Positions 26,199-34,322 of a DNA stretch of 64,000 nucleotides are shown here, piece after piece. Origin of the DNA: Legionella rowbothamii (GTDB taxonomy: Bacteria; Pseudomonadota; Gammaproteobacteria; Legionellales; Legionellaceae); contig NZ_CAAAIM010000001.1 of the NCBI RefSeq assembly GCF_900639985.1, forward strand, positions 620,001 through 684,000. Reading direction: 5' to 3'. A program made the translations under genes and the position numbers. The notes under the pieces were generated by a model that saw only the letters and a program-made list of their open reading frames with translations, was not told the origin of the DNA and ran no database searches. Position 1 is the stretch's first letter, and every line of letters begins with the position of its first letter.

Positions 26199-27980
26199 TT
26201 ACAAAACCATCCCATTAACTTGGCTATCCCATAATTTTTTAAAATAGCTTTGCTCATTCCGAATCAGTTCATCAAATGAGCCCTCTTCAATAATCGCCCC
26301 ACCCTCCATTACGATAATTCGGTCCATATGTCGAATAGTGGAAAGACGATGTGCGATGACAATTACGGTTGCATTATTTTGCTCCAGCATTGCATTAATG
26401 GAGTGCTGTATTTCCTGCTCAGAAATACTATCCAAACTTGAAGTAGCCTCATCAAGCACCACAATAGGCGCATTTTTTAAGAAAGCGCGTGCAATGGCAA
26501 TCCGTTGGCGTTGTCCACCAGAAAGCTTAACTCCTCGCTCTCCCACCATGGTATCGTATTTTTCCGGTAATGATTCAATGAAGGAGGCAATATTTGCCAT
26601 TTCTGCAGCCTGTTTAATTTCCGCTAAGGTCGCATCCTCTTTTGCATATCCAATATTTTCACCAATCGTACGATGAAACAACATAATATCCTGCGGAATA
26701 AGCGAAATTTGCTGGCGCAGAGCGTCGGAAGTAATTTTTAAAATAGGCTCACCATCAATCAAAATTTGCCCTGAGGGCGCTTTAAAATTCTTTAACAAGA
26801 GGGCAATTAACGTCGACTTTCCCGCACCAGAATGCCCCACCAAGCCAATCTTCTCACCTGGTTTAATGCAAAGATTCAAATTAGAAAAAACCGGGGCTGC
26901 ATGCTCATAGGCAAATGACACCTGTTGAAACTCAATCGCCCCCTTTTGAATTTGAAACGCACGCGCTTGAGAATCATCCACTGCATCATGCGGGGTCTGC
27001 AAAATGGTAAATGAAGACTTAAAGTCTCCGATTTCCTTTAAGAAAGTACAAAGACCGCTCATCAAAGTCCACAAATCAAAAGAAATCGTCAGTGAGGTCA
27101 GCATTACAAAAAGAAAATCACCAGTTGAAATACTGCCCTGTTTACGCAGATAAATCATAAAGAAAAAAACTGAGATGAGCATAAACCAATACAGTACCGA
27201 GCCGACCAGATTAAATTTAAAATCATATTGGTAAAGCTCTACTTGGCGCGGAACAAAATCATCAGCCATGATCCCGTTAATCCGCGTAGACTCCGCACGC
27301 CGCTTCGCGAAATAAAACAAGGAAAAGATATTGGTAATATTATCAGAGAACGTCCCCATTACCTGATGCTTACTTTCAGCAGCTCGATTAGAGAGGGTGT
27401 TCAACTTCAAAGCCATAGGCAGCATGAGCGCCATAACCAAAACACACCAAGCAAGCATAAAGAAAAATACGCTAAGATTAACAATCATAAGGACAAAAAC
27501 AGAAACAACCACCACACAAAAATGCTTACCGACAATATGATGCAAATTCGCAAAAACACTGTCATAACCATCTAAAATCCCTTTCAACTTACTAATGACC
27601 GTACCCGTTGGTGTATTTTGAAAGTAATTATAAGAATGATGCTGCACATAATCATAAGCCGTAGACAACAAACGCTGCCGCGCATAAGGCTCAGCCCGCC
27701 ACTCCGCAAAATCGCTCAACCGCCAAAACAAATCTAAAGAAACCTGCGCCACAACGAATAAAACGATAGGAAACAGCAAGTTAGAATAGGAGGAAACATC
27801 CGTCCCTGAAAACGCATCCACCAGTAGTTTAAAGGAGTAATTATTAGCAAAAATATAAATCGCAGTAAAAATAGGAGCTTGCAGCATCAAGACATACCAC
27901 CAACGGTAAGGCTTAATTACTTGCCATAGAAAGTGCCAAGGAGAATGAAACGGATAACTAATATCAGCAGACTTGTCCAT
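26199..27980 (-). CDS. ABC exporter (fused membrane and ATPase domains)
   Basis: This 593-residue half-transporter works as an inner-membrane homodimer. Residues about 20-310 hold six membrane helices in MsbA-type order. The ATPase domain follows with Walker A GLVGHSGAGKST (about 385), Q-loop ISLIPQDIMLF, signature KLSGGQRQRIAIARA (about 491), Walker B PIVVLDEATSSLD (about 512) and the H-loop histidine in VIVIAHRLSTI. The substrate is unknown; the family includes lipid, peptide and drug exporters. It heads a two-gene unit with the beta-lactamase. The start is about 115 bp from the divergent tRNA-Arg gene. Confidence 0.88.
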   Translation of the reverse strand: MDKSADISYPFHSPWHFLWQVIKPYRWWYVLMLQAPIFTAIYIFANNYSFKLLVDAFSGTDVSSYSNLLFPIVLFVVAQVSLDLFWRLSDFAEWRAEPYARQRLLSTAYDYVQHHSYNYFQNTPTGTVISKLKGILDGYDSVFANLHHIVGKHFCVVVVSVFVLMIVNLSVFFFMLAWCVLVMALMLPMALKLNTLSNRAAESKHQVMGTFSDNITNIFSLFYFAKRRAESTRINGIMADDFVPRQVELYQYDFKFNLVGSVLYWFMLISVFFFMIYLRKQGSISTGDFLFVMLTSLTISFDLWTLMSGLCTFLKEIGDFKSSFTILQTPHDAVDDSQARAFQIQKGAIEFQQVSFAYEHAAPVFSNLNLCIKPGEKIGLVGHSGAGKSTLIALLLKNFKAPSGQILIDGEPILKITSDALRQQISLIPQDIMLFHRTIGENIGYAKEDATLAEIKQAAEMANIASFIESLPEKYDTMVGERGVKLSGGQRQRIAIARAFLKNAPIVVLDEATSSLDSISEQEIQHSINAMLEQNNATVIVIAHRLSTIRHMDRIIVMEGGAIIEEGSFDELIRNEQSYFKKLWDSQVNGMVL

Positions 27981-28095
27981 AATAAGACGCTCTAAATCCA
28001 GGGTCGCGTCAGTATACTACAACTGTAAAATATTTGCCCATTAATTTACAAGCAGGTTGTCATTTAGCCCTGATAAAGGTAGACTATTCGATTAA

Positions 28096-28172
28096 GTCCC
28101 GGTGGCACAGCTGGATAGCGCAGCCCCCTCCTAAGGGGCAGGTCGGAGGTTCAAATCCTCTCCGGGACGCCA
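28096..28172 (+). tRNA. tRNA-Arg (anticodon CCU)
   Basis: The 77-nt sequence folds as a tRNA. The acceptor is GTCCCGG with CCGGGAC. The anticodon stem GCCCC/GGGGC encloses the loop CTCCTAA, giving anticodon CCT. The T-arm is GGAGG-TTCAAAT-CCTCT, and CCA is encoded. One D-stem position is a mismatch. The gene stays intact because the integrated element supplies the same 3' half. Confidence 0.95.
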
Positions 28173-28196
28173 ATAAAATCAATAAGTTACATATAT
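28124..28196 (+). repeat. Left attachment repeat (attL), 73 bp
   Basis: From the CCCCC of the anticodon stem to ATATAT, 24 bp past the CCA end, this sequence is identical to 44633-44705. It marks the tRNA-side end of the island. Confidence 0.93.
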
Positions 28197-28220
28197 GCCA
28201 TCATTTCAAGATAAGCTCAA

Positions 28221-28243
28221 AGGGTGCGTTCAGGGTGCAAATT
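28221..28243 (+). promoter_or_regulatory. Putative integrase arm-type sites, left end
   Basis: Two direct GGGTGC hexamers sit 11 bp apart in the arrangement AGGGTGC-N5-GGGTGCAAATT, starting 25 bp inside the attL repeat. The same arrangement occurs at 44490-44512 and, slightly decayed, at 45803-45824. Confidence 0.55.
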
Positions 28244-28417
28244 GAATGTGCCTTATAATAAAATAATGAACGTTCACATATAAAAACACTCATCACATCT
28301 TTTATAAAATATCCTTGTTTACTATTTTTCACTTCGAAATATGATTTGGAGGATCAATATTTTACGAATTTTATTTGATGAATGAGGGCTATACTTAGAT
28401 ATGAAAGGGAATTTAAA

Positions 28418-28945
28418 ATGAAAAATATTATAAGGGTAGCCATTCTCATTTATTCGATAAATGGTAATTGCTTTGATTATTTGATTAAATGTAATGATCC
28501 AAACGGGCTAAGAATTGATTATTATTTTGCCAATTCAGTTGGATTAGAAAATAATAAATTTCTACCATCAGCAGATAAAATCTCTGGAGCCTACCCTTTA
28601 GTATATTTTTCAAAAAATAAAGCCTTATTTATTTTGCAAGGTACTCAACTTCTAGCAGACTCTGGGTCTTATACTGCTTTGCTAGATTATATTATTCAAG
28701 ATGAAAATCAAATAGCTATGATTGGAATCCTAAATAAAGCCCCATATTTAGTCTCTTATTTTCCAAAACTGGATATTCTGTATATTTCGACACAAAAGAA
28801 TATGTTTTCCCCAGGGTATAATGCTAATGCAGAAATATTTTTTAGTAAATGTAGCAAGCCTATTTCAAAAGCTGAGTTTGAAGAAGAATTTTTAAAACAT
28901 TACCCGAATGGCAACAACACATTAGAAAAACTTAATAGCTTCTAA
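28418..28945 (+). CDS. Small exported protein of unknown function
   Basis: From the ATG at 28418, which has AAGGGA upstream, the protein has 175 residues and begins MKNIIRVAILIYSINGNC, a short signal peptide. An ATG twelve codons earlier lacks a good site. After the signal comes a mixed strand/helix region with two more cysteines (IKCNDPNG and FFSKCSKP) that could form a disulphide in the periplasm. I recognise no family. It is the first gene of the island and the only major one on the plus strand. Confidence 0.6.
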   Translation: MKNIIRVAILIYSINGNCFDYLIKCNDPNGLRIDYYFANSVGLENNKFLPSADKISGAYPLVYFSKNKALFILQGTQLLADSGSYTALLDYIIQDENQIAMIGILNKAPYLVSYFPKLDILYISTQKNMFSPGYNANAEIFFSKCSKPISKAEFEEEFLKHYPNGNNTLEKLNSF

Positions 28946-29101
28946 CTCAGAAAGCACAATTATTTACCGATAAAATCCAAACATTGATCGATATAAAAAG
29001 TAGACCTTATTTAGCACTATAGTTGAAGCTAGAGGGATTATAAATAGCATCAAAAACAACTTTCACTTTTTAAAGCAATAACCATGAAAAAGCCGCTGAG
29101 T

Positions 29102-29248
29102 CTACGGCTTTCTTTGTTGATCCAACCAAAGATCTAAATCTTCTTTTAAATAACGAATAGATCGGCCTATTTTAATAAACCTAGGTCCTGGAGTTCTGTT
29201 TTTTAAAGCACTATTTACTCTATCCTGAGAAAGAAAAGAACGGCTCAT
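29102..29248 (-). CDS. AlpA-like DNA-binding regulator/excisionase, start uncertain
   Basis: The reading frame carries the AlpA/MerR-type helix-turn-helix pattern: FKEVEAANYICMSRSFLSQ, then a wing TPGPRFIKIGRSIRYLKEDLDLWLDQQ. AlpA-type proteins switch on integrase or excision in P4-like islands and usually sit beside it. The only ATG is at 29248 (48 residues) and falls inside the helix-turn-helix. The frame is open up to 29380 with no ATG, GTG or TTG start, so the gene either uses CTG/ATA (a GGAGGG site lies near CTG codons at about 29310) or has lost its start. Low certainty on the exact gene, good on the domain. Confidence 0.6.
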   Translation of the reverse strand: MSRSFLSQDRVNSALKNRTPGPRFIKIGRSIRYLKEDLDLWLDQQRKP

Positions 29249-29446
29249 ACAAATATAGTTTGCGGCTTCAACCTCTTTAAATACGCCAACTTCCCAATTT
29301 TTTAACAGCAGATAATGTATACCCTCCGTTGTAAATCGGCAGTTTGTTTCTTTAGAGTACCGAGAAATCTTAAGATCTGATCAATATGCATTATATTAAA
29401 GTGAGAGACTTGAGAGTTACTTAGTTGCCCCTCATGAAGGGAGTGT

Positions 29447-30028
29447 TTAAATAACTGTAGCATGCTTATGCTTACGTTCATTCAGTTTACGTAGTAGCTC
29501 TCGGTGGTTACGGGCAAACTCAACATGTGGACTTAATCTTCCTACATAGCCCTTCTTTTGGGGTTCCTCAGCTGTTTGATTGGGTATATTCTCTTCTTGG
29601 GCTACATCACTATCAATTACTGCACTTCGTTGTACTTCGTTTACTGGATTCTGAGTATTTTCAGAGAAACATCCTTTAAGAAGATGAACTAAAACAATAA
29701 CAGGTGTAAGGAGTAATGTTAATCCTACCGCAGCACTAAAACGAGCAACTTCTAAGGGCACGGCTATAGACCAGACTAATACATTAAAAATTGATAAAGT
29801 GATGTTCGTCTCAGAATAAAAATCAGTAATTAGCTTGCGAGCAACTAAAGGGAAAATCAAATAATCCAATGCGCCTTTAGCCCCGCCACGACAATCATTG
29901 TGGCCATGAAAATATACGTCATAATGCTCACCCATGAGAATTTCATAGGTGGCATAAAGAGCCGATTGAAAATCTAAATTACTATTCCAAGCTTTATATA
30001 TATTTTCAGAAACCAGGGAATCAATCAT
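29447..30028 (-). CDS. Unknown membrane-associated protein, N-terminally shortened paralog A1
   Basis: This encodes 193 residues, nearly identical to the second copy at 46922-47707. Two hydrophobic segments (LSIFNVLVWSIAVPLEVA and AAVGLTLLLTPVIVLVHLL, about residues 80-120) suggest a membrane hairpin, followed by a charged C-terminal half. The other copy starts 44 codons earlier with MKKIPRKITTQKK. Here that start is missing: a 12-bp deletion removed the ATG, yet the frame stays open through the homologous residues to about 30151. It therefore begins at the internal ATG (30028) or at a non-standard ATT/ATA codon. Function unknown. Confidence 0.55.
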   Translation of the reverse strand: MIDSLVSENIYKAWNSNLDFQSALYATYEILMGEHYDVYFHGHNDCRGGAKGALDYLIFPLVARKLITDFYSETNITLSIFNVLVWSIAVPLEVARFSAAVGLTLLLTPVIVLVHLLKGCFSENTQNPVNEVQRSAVIDSDVAQEENIPNQTAEEPQKKGYVGRLSPHVEFARNHRELLRKLNERKHKHATVI

Positions 30029-30186
30029 TTCTTTTCCCTGACAGGGGTCATCGCTGCCACCAAAACGATAAGTAACTCCTGAATTACATGAGGCTGGATT
30101 TAAAGCTCTAAAAAACGAAAACTTCTTATGGGTAGTTATTTTTCTTATAATGAGTGCCTATAAAACCTTTATTTGATCTTTCAATG

Positions 30187-31158
30187 TTAAAGAGTAGGTT
30201 TTGTGCTTTGTGTAATATGTTCTAAATCTTCACACAAGTTTGTGGATAGAGGTTTAAAAAAGTTAATACTGGTTCCCCCTGAGTCATATAATCTTTTTGC
30301 CACTAGCGCTAATGTAGTAAATATGCCTACACCGATTAAAACAGTAATTACCGATAACAATTTTAAGTTTTGTTCAGATGCTGATTGGTTATTTTTATTT
30401 AGAAGAGCTAAGGTAGAATGATTCTTTAATTGAAATTCAACTTGCTCTACCGCTTCGTTATCATCTAAAGAGGTGTTTTCTAAAGTATCTTTTAACTCTT
30501 GGGCAGCAAGTTTTTTTAGGTAACTGTCAAATACAGCTGCTGATCGGCCTAAACGAGCACTGATGCAAAAGAGATGAAAGTTTGATTGATAATTTGGCAA
30601 TGTTTCAATAAACGCAGCTAGCGCACCCAAGTGTTTCAAGGTTTGGCTTATTTTTAGTGAACATGGAGCATCATCTGAATAATCATAATCGCTTGCCTTG
30701 TAATCACCGTTCGCTTTTAGTTGGTCCCAACTAGATTCATTGGTGCTCATAATAAAATTTAAAAGTTCAACCAAAACCTCTAAATTGTATAAAACCACGG
30801 CAGGATCATTTTGATCAAAATTTGCATCATCGGATCCATGCAATTTCATTTGCCTAAAACGCTGAGGTCTTCCATCTTCCTTTTCAATATATAATTCATC
30901 AGTAATATACGTTCCTAATCTATATGAAGAAGACATCCAAAAAATATTCTCCAAGATCGAATAATAACAGCAACGCACCCAGTCATTAAAACCAGGCTCT
31001 GGAGCACTTTTATTCATCGCATCTAGAAAAAAAACAGCTTCTGGAAGAGATGAGCTTTGCCCAATTAACTTATTTAGCTGCTCTTCTTTATGGCTTATAT
31101 AACGGGTGCATGCTTGATGGAGCATGTTTCTTGCTTGTTTATGGCTTAGTAGTGACAT
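30187..31158 (-). CDS. Unknown tail-anchored protein, paralog B1
   Basis: This 323-residue protein has a close paralog at 47720-48700 and a C-terminal fragment of a third copy at about 46700-46830. Residues 1-255 are alpha-helical and soluble. A single hydrophobic segment near the C-terminus (LLSVITVLIGVGIFTTLALVA, about residues 270-290) is followed by a short tail with YDSGGTSINFFKPLSTNL. This resembles tail-anchored effectors that insert into host membranes. Nothing identifies an enzyme. It lies between paralog A1 and the candidate hydrolase, and the same order is kept in the second copy. Confidence 0.6.
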   Translation of the reverse strand: MSLLSHKQARNMLHQACTRYISHKEEQLNKLIGQSSSLPEAVFFLDAMNKSAPEPGFNDWVRCCYYSILENIFWMSSSYRLGTYITDELYIEKEDGRPQRFRQMKLHGSDDANFDQNDPAVVLYNLEVLVELLNFIMSTNESSWDQLKANGDYKASDYDYSDDAPCSLKISQTLKHLGALAAFIETLPNYQSNFHLFCISARLGRSAAVFDSYLKKLAAQELKDTLENTSLDDNEAVEQVEFQLKNHSTLALLNKNNQSASEQNLKLLSVITVLIGVGIFTTLALVAKRLYDSGGTSINFFKPLSTNLCEDLEHITQSTKPTL

Positions 31159-31264
31159 CTAGCTTACTCCTACATAATGCTTAATAAGCGTATATTTCCA
31201 ATCAACTTTAACAAATTTTAAACACTCGGTCAAAATAATAAAACCGAGTGCATTTAATAAATAG

Positions 31265-32947
31265 TTATTGCAGGACACATCTCGGTATAGTCGGCATAAA
31301 CGATGGCATAATATCATCCTCAGCATTTGCGTTTAGCCCTTCTTTTTCATATGCAATTTTAGCGTTTTCAAATGAAGAGATATCTACACCTTTAGTTTCC
31401 CAGGAGGAGCTTTCTGGACAAGACTTTAATTCCTTTTCTTTATAAGCAACAACATGACGTAACAAATCGTCAGGAGTAACTATGCTTGAGGTTTGGGATG
31501 AGGTATTGGATTTTAATACTGAATAAAAACCACCTGCCTCCAAACAACGGAACCCCAAAGATGCACAGTTTTCGGTAGTTTCATTACTGTAATTACGGGT
31601 GAATAAATTAGAACCCTGCATAGTCCACCCTACAACAGCTCCTGGTAGTCGTAACGCTTCAAATTTTTGGTCAACTTTTTCATCATCTAATGAATAAAGA
31701 ACCACTCGAAAATTGGCATGCAACAACTTAACCGCAAAAAAACTATATTGTGGCGGATAATGTGGTGGTACTTCAGTCACTGCATGATATGTGTTATCAG
31801 CGCTGTCGAATCGATAAAACACCTCTCCAGCCAACAAAGTCATGCCACGATAAGCAGGCCGAAATCGTACTTCTTTTGTATGTCCTTTTTGAGCAGTAAG
31901 ATTTAATATTTCAGGTGTAAAGCGCTGTAACAAAGCTAATTGGTTCTTTGTTAATGGAGCTGTCAGATTCCCAAGTTGGGGATTAATTTTTATTAACTCA
32001 CTTTTATCAATGCTCCCTCTTACTGTCTCTTTAGATGATTTCACAGCATAAAGGAGAGAGCCCTCTTCCGTAAGATCAAAATAGATTTTTCTTGATTCGA
32101 TTACAGAGTCATGAGAGTCCGTACGAGTATGGCCTCTTTTGGAAGTAATCTCCAGCATATCAGGAAGAAAGGTTTGCATCTCATTGGCATCAACACCTTC
32201 ATATAAAACACCTACCAATTTGCGACCATTTTCCAACTGAATATCAGGGATAGTTGCTTTTACAACTTGTCCAGATGGAGCCTTCACTGTGTATTGAATA
32301 AGTAAATTAGCAAATAACTCTTGGTGAGCTTCGGGCATCATACTTATTATATCAGGATAAAATGCCTGAATATGTTCTAATTGAATTTCATTTAACGGAG
32401 CTTTTAGTAAGGCAAGTTCAGAACTAATGCTTTCTATAATCTCTTTATCTATGCTACCCACAATCCGTTGATTAGAAGGCGTTAGTGCTGTATAGGAAAG
32501 AGAACCATCCTCTAATAGATCAAAATATAATGAGCCTTTAACCAAATCCACATTATTTCGCATTAAGGCGGGACTATAAGCATTAATAAATTCTATATAG
32601 AGTTTGTTTTCCTCTATTAGTGCTTCCTCTTCGAGCCAACAAAGCTCATATCCCATCAAACAAAACTCATATTCACCACTTTCACTAATGGTTTCACGCA
32701 TACAATCTTGTTCATAATCCTCTAAATAGTTGGGTGCACTAGCAAAAAACTTGCTCTGCCCGCCTCTTGAGGCCTTCTTTTTATAGGGTATCGCTACTTG
32801 CGCATCTCCAGGCCATAAACTGCCATGGCCTGTTGATGTCGTAAATGACATATGCCCTACATTGGCCCCCGGAAGGGCCTTATTACGATCAGACGTCCAT
32901 ATGTTAATAATCACATACTGTTTTTTATGTACTGACAATTCAGGCAT
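31265..32947 (-). CDS. Candidate permuted papain-fold hydrolase, effector-like
   Basis: The protein has 560 residues from the ATG at 32947, chosen because GAGGA lies 7 bp upstream; ten more residues are open. The N-terminal strand set has PGANVGHMSFTTSTGHGSLWPG (about residues 27-48), with a histidine in the GHxS position and a SLWP motif. Near residue 480, TTENCASLGFRCLEAGG has an NC motif ahead of a helix. A histidine first and cysteine later is the order seen in permuted NlpC/P60 (LRAT-like) hydrolases, so a thiol hydrolase or acyltransferase is possible. The middle holds two copies of a 65-residue module (about 140 and 285) that also occurs in the giant neighbour. Function is inferred only. 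Confidence 0.5.
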   Translation of the reverse strand: MPELSVHKKQYVIINIWTSDRNKALPGANVGHMSFTTSTGHGSLWPGDAQVAIPYKKKASRGGQSKFFASAPNYLEDYEQDCMRETISESGEYEFCLMGYELCWLEEEALIEENKLYIEFINAYSPALMRNNVDLVKGSLYFDLLEDGSLSYTALTPSNQRIVGSIDKEIIESISSELALLKAPLNEIQLEHIQAFYPDIISMMPEAHQELFANLLIQYTVKAPSGQVVKATIPDIQLENGRKLVGVLYEGVDANEMQTFLPDMLEITSKRGHTRTDSHDSVIESRKIYFDLTEEGSLLYAVKSSKETVRGSIDKSELIKINPQLGNLTAPLTKNQLALLQRFTPEILNLTAQKGHTKEVRFRPAYRGMTLLAGEVFYRFDSADNTYHAVTEVPPHYPPQYSFFAVKLLHANFRVVLYSLDDEKVDQKFEALRLPGAVVGWTMQGSNLFTRNYSNETTENCASLGFRCLEAGGFYSVLKSNTSSQTSSIVTPDDLLRHVVAYKEKELKSCPESSSWETKGVDISSFENAKIAYEKEGLNANAEDDIMPSFMPTIPRCVLQ

Positions 32948-32987
32948 ATTTTTTCCTCTATTTTTTGTATTGAACAATCTACTTTAA

Positions 32988-34223
32988 TTAGAACACTGGG
33001 ATAGCTACGGGAGCTTGTCTCTCCAAATAAGCGTCTACAGCCTCTTCGCCTGATTGCACTAATGCAGCCTTCCTCTCGTCAGAAAGATTGAACGCAAACA
33101 TACTAACTCCTAAATGGTCAATATAAATCGTACGCTCCAGATTCTCCTTACGATTATACCTTTCTTCTTGTAAAGGAGTTCTCGCACTCAATAAACCAGA
33201 AACTACTCCAATAAACCCTTCCTTATTTTCTCTAGGTTTTTCCCCTTCTCCATTATCTCTTAAATCTTCACAGTATTTTTTATGTTCAGCAGAGACTAAT
33301 CTGAAACCCAAAGTTTGCTGATTATAACGTCGCCCATCTTCAGCTTCGAACATTTCTTCGCCCTCATCCATATAGCGTTCTTCATCAAAACAATCAATTG
33401 GGTAATTATCATAAACGCCACCATCTTCCCACATTTCAGCATTAAGAATGCAACGAACTCCATCAATTTTTGCATAGACTTGATATGGCTTAAAAAGACC
33501 AGGAATTGACATCGACATACGAATAGCATCGGAGATAATGACATCTTTATATTCAGCATCATCACAACTAAATACTTTCTTTTCACCTCTAGTAAAATTG
33601 GAGGAAACTACTTTTAAGTCGCGAAATCCCGCATCAGGATAATCAAGTGTTAGTTGATGAAGCTCGGCAAAAGTAAGGTATTCACCCGAATGAGCACCGT
33701 TTGTTAATTTTTGTACTTGTTTTTTGATTAGCTCCTCTGCCCACAGACGTAAGTATTCTCCTTCATATAACCCAGACTGCTGAATAAGGCGATGTGCAAC
33801 AACCTTTTTAACAGGTTTAAACATTTTAACCGTTTCAGTAGGCTTAACTAATTTAGACGTTTCAGTCTCATCTGATGATGTAGGTTTAACAATCACTGGA
33901 TTAGGAACTTTAAGAGGCTTAACGGCTAAAACAGTTGATTTCCCATTAGACACCTTATCAACAGTTTTCAAAACCTTACCTCTTGTATAAGTAGCACCAA
34001 CACCATCATCCAGAATTGCTTCAAAGTCAAATTCATCCAGTAAATCCTTAACTTCTTTTGGGGTGCAACCAACAGCTAATAATCCTGCTGTAATTGAACC
34101 TGCAGAAGTACCTGCAACCCTTTTGATCTTGCTCATATCCAGGCGATCCATAGCTCCAACATAAGCAATGCCTTTTACGCTGCCACCTTGAAATACTAGA
34201 TTCGTTATTAATTGGTCTGGCAT
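32988..34223 (-). CDS. Patatin-like phospholipase
   Basis: Patatin phospholipases cleave acyl chains from membrane lipids with a Ser-Asp dyad; Legionella VipD and others act inside host cells. The 411 residues show the oxyanion-hole motif FQGGSVKGIAYVGA (about residue 10-23), the nucleophile elbow GTSAGSITAG (about 38) and the Asp motif MWEDGGVYDNYPID (about 265). A Lys/Pro-rich insert of about 60 residues (KPLKVPNPVIVKP...) separates the first two helices from the rest. A GAGGAG site precedes the ATG. There is no signal peptide, which fits delivery by a secretion system. It sits between the candidate hydrolase and the giant protein on the same strand. Confidence 0.9.
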   Translation of the reverse strand: MPDQLITNLVFQGGSVKGIAYVGAMDRLDMSKIKRVAGTSAGSITAGLLAVGCTPKEVKDLLDEFDFEAILDDGVGATYTRGKVLKTVDKVSNGKSTVLAVKPLKVPNPVIVKPTSSDETETSKLVKPTETVKMFKPVKKVVAHRLIQQSGLYEGEYLRLWAEELIKKQVQKLTNGAHSGEYLTFAELHQLTLDYPDAGFRDLKVVSSNFTRGEKKVFSCDDAEYKDVIISDAIRMSMSIPGLFKPYQVYAKIDGVRCILNAEMWEDGGVYDNYPIDCFDEERYMDEGEEMFEAEDGRRYNQQTLGFRLVSAEHKKYCEDLRDNGEGEKPRENKEGFIGVVSGLLSARTPLQEERYNRKENLERTIYIDHLGVSMFAFNLSDERKAALVQSGEEAVDAYLERQAPVAIPVF

Positions 34224-34322
34224 CTAGTTATGCTCCTCATTTCATTCGTTAAAAATAAACGTCCTTATCACGTAATACTCTTTGATTTCCTTTTAATTTA
34301 ATGGAGTGCGCTGTCTCCAAAT

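Noticed and set aside
28034..28258. 74-residue frame across the tRNA-Arg
   Set aside because: It lies on top of a well-folded tRNA gene and has no ribosome site or domain.
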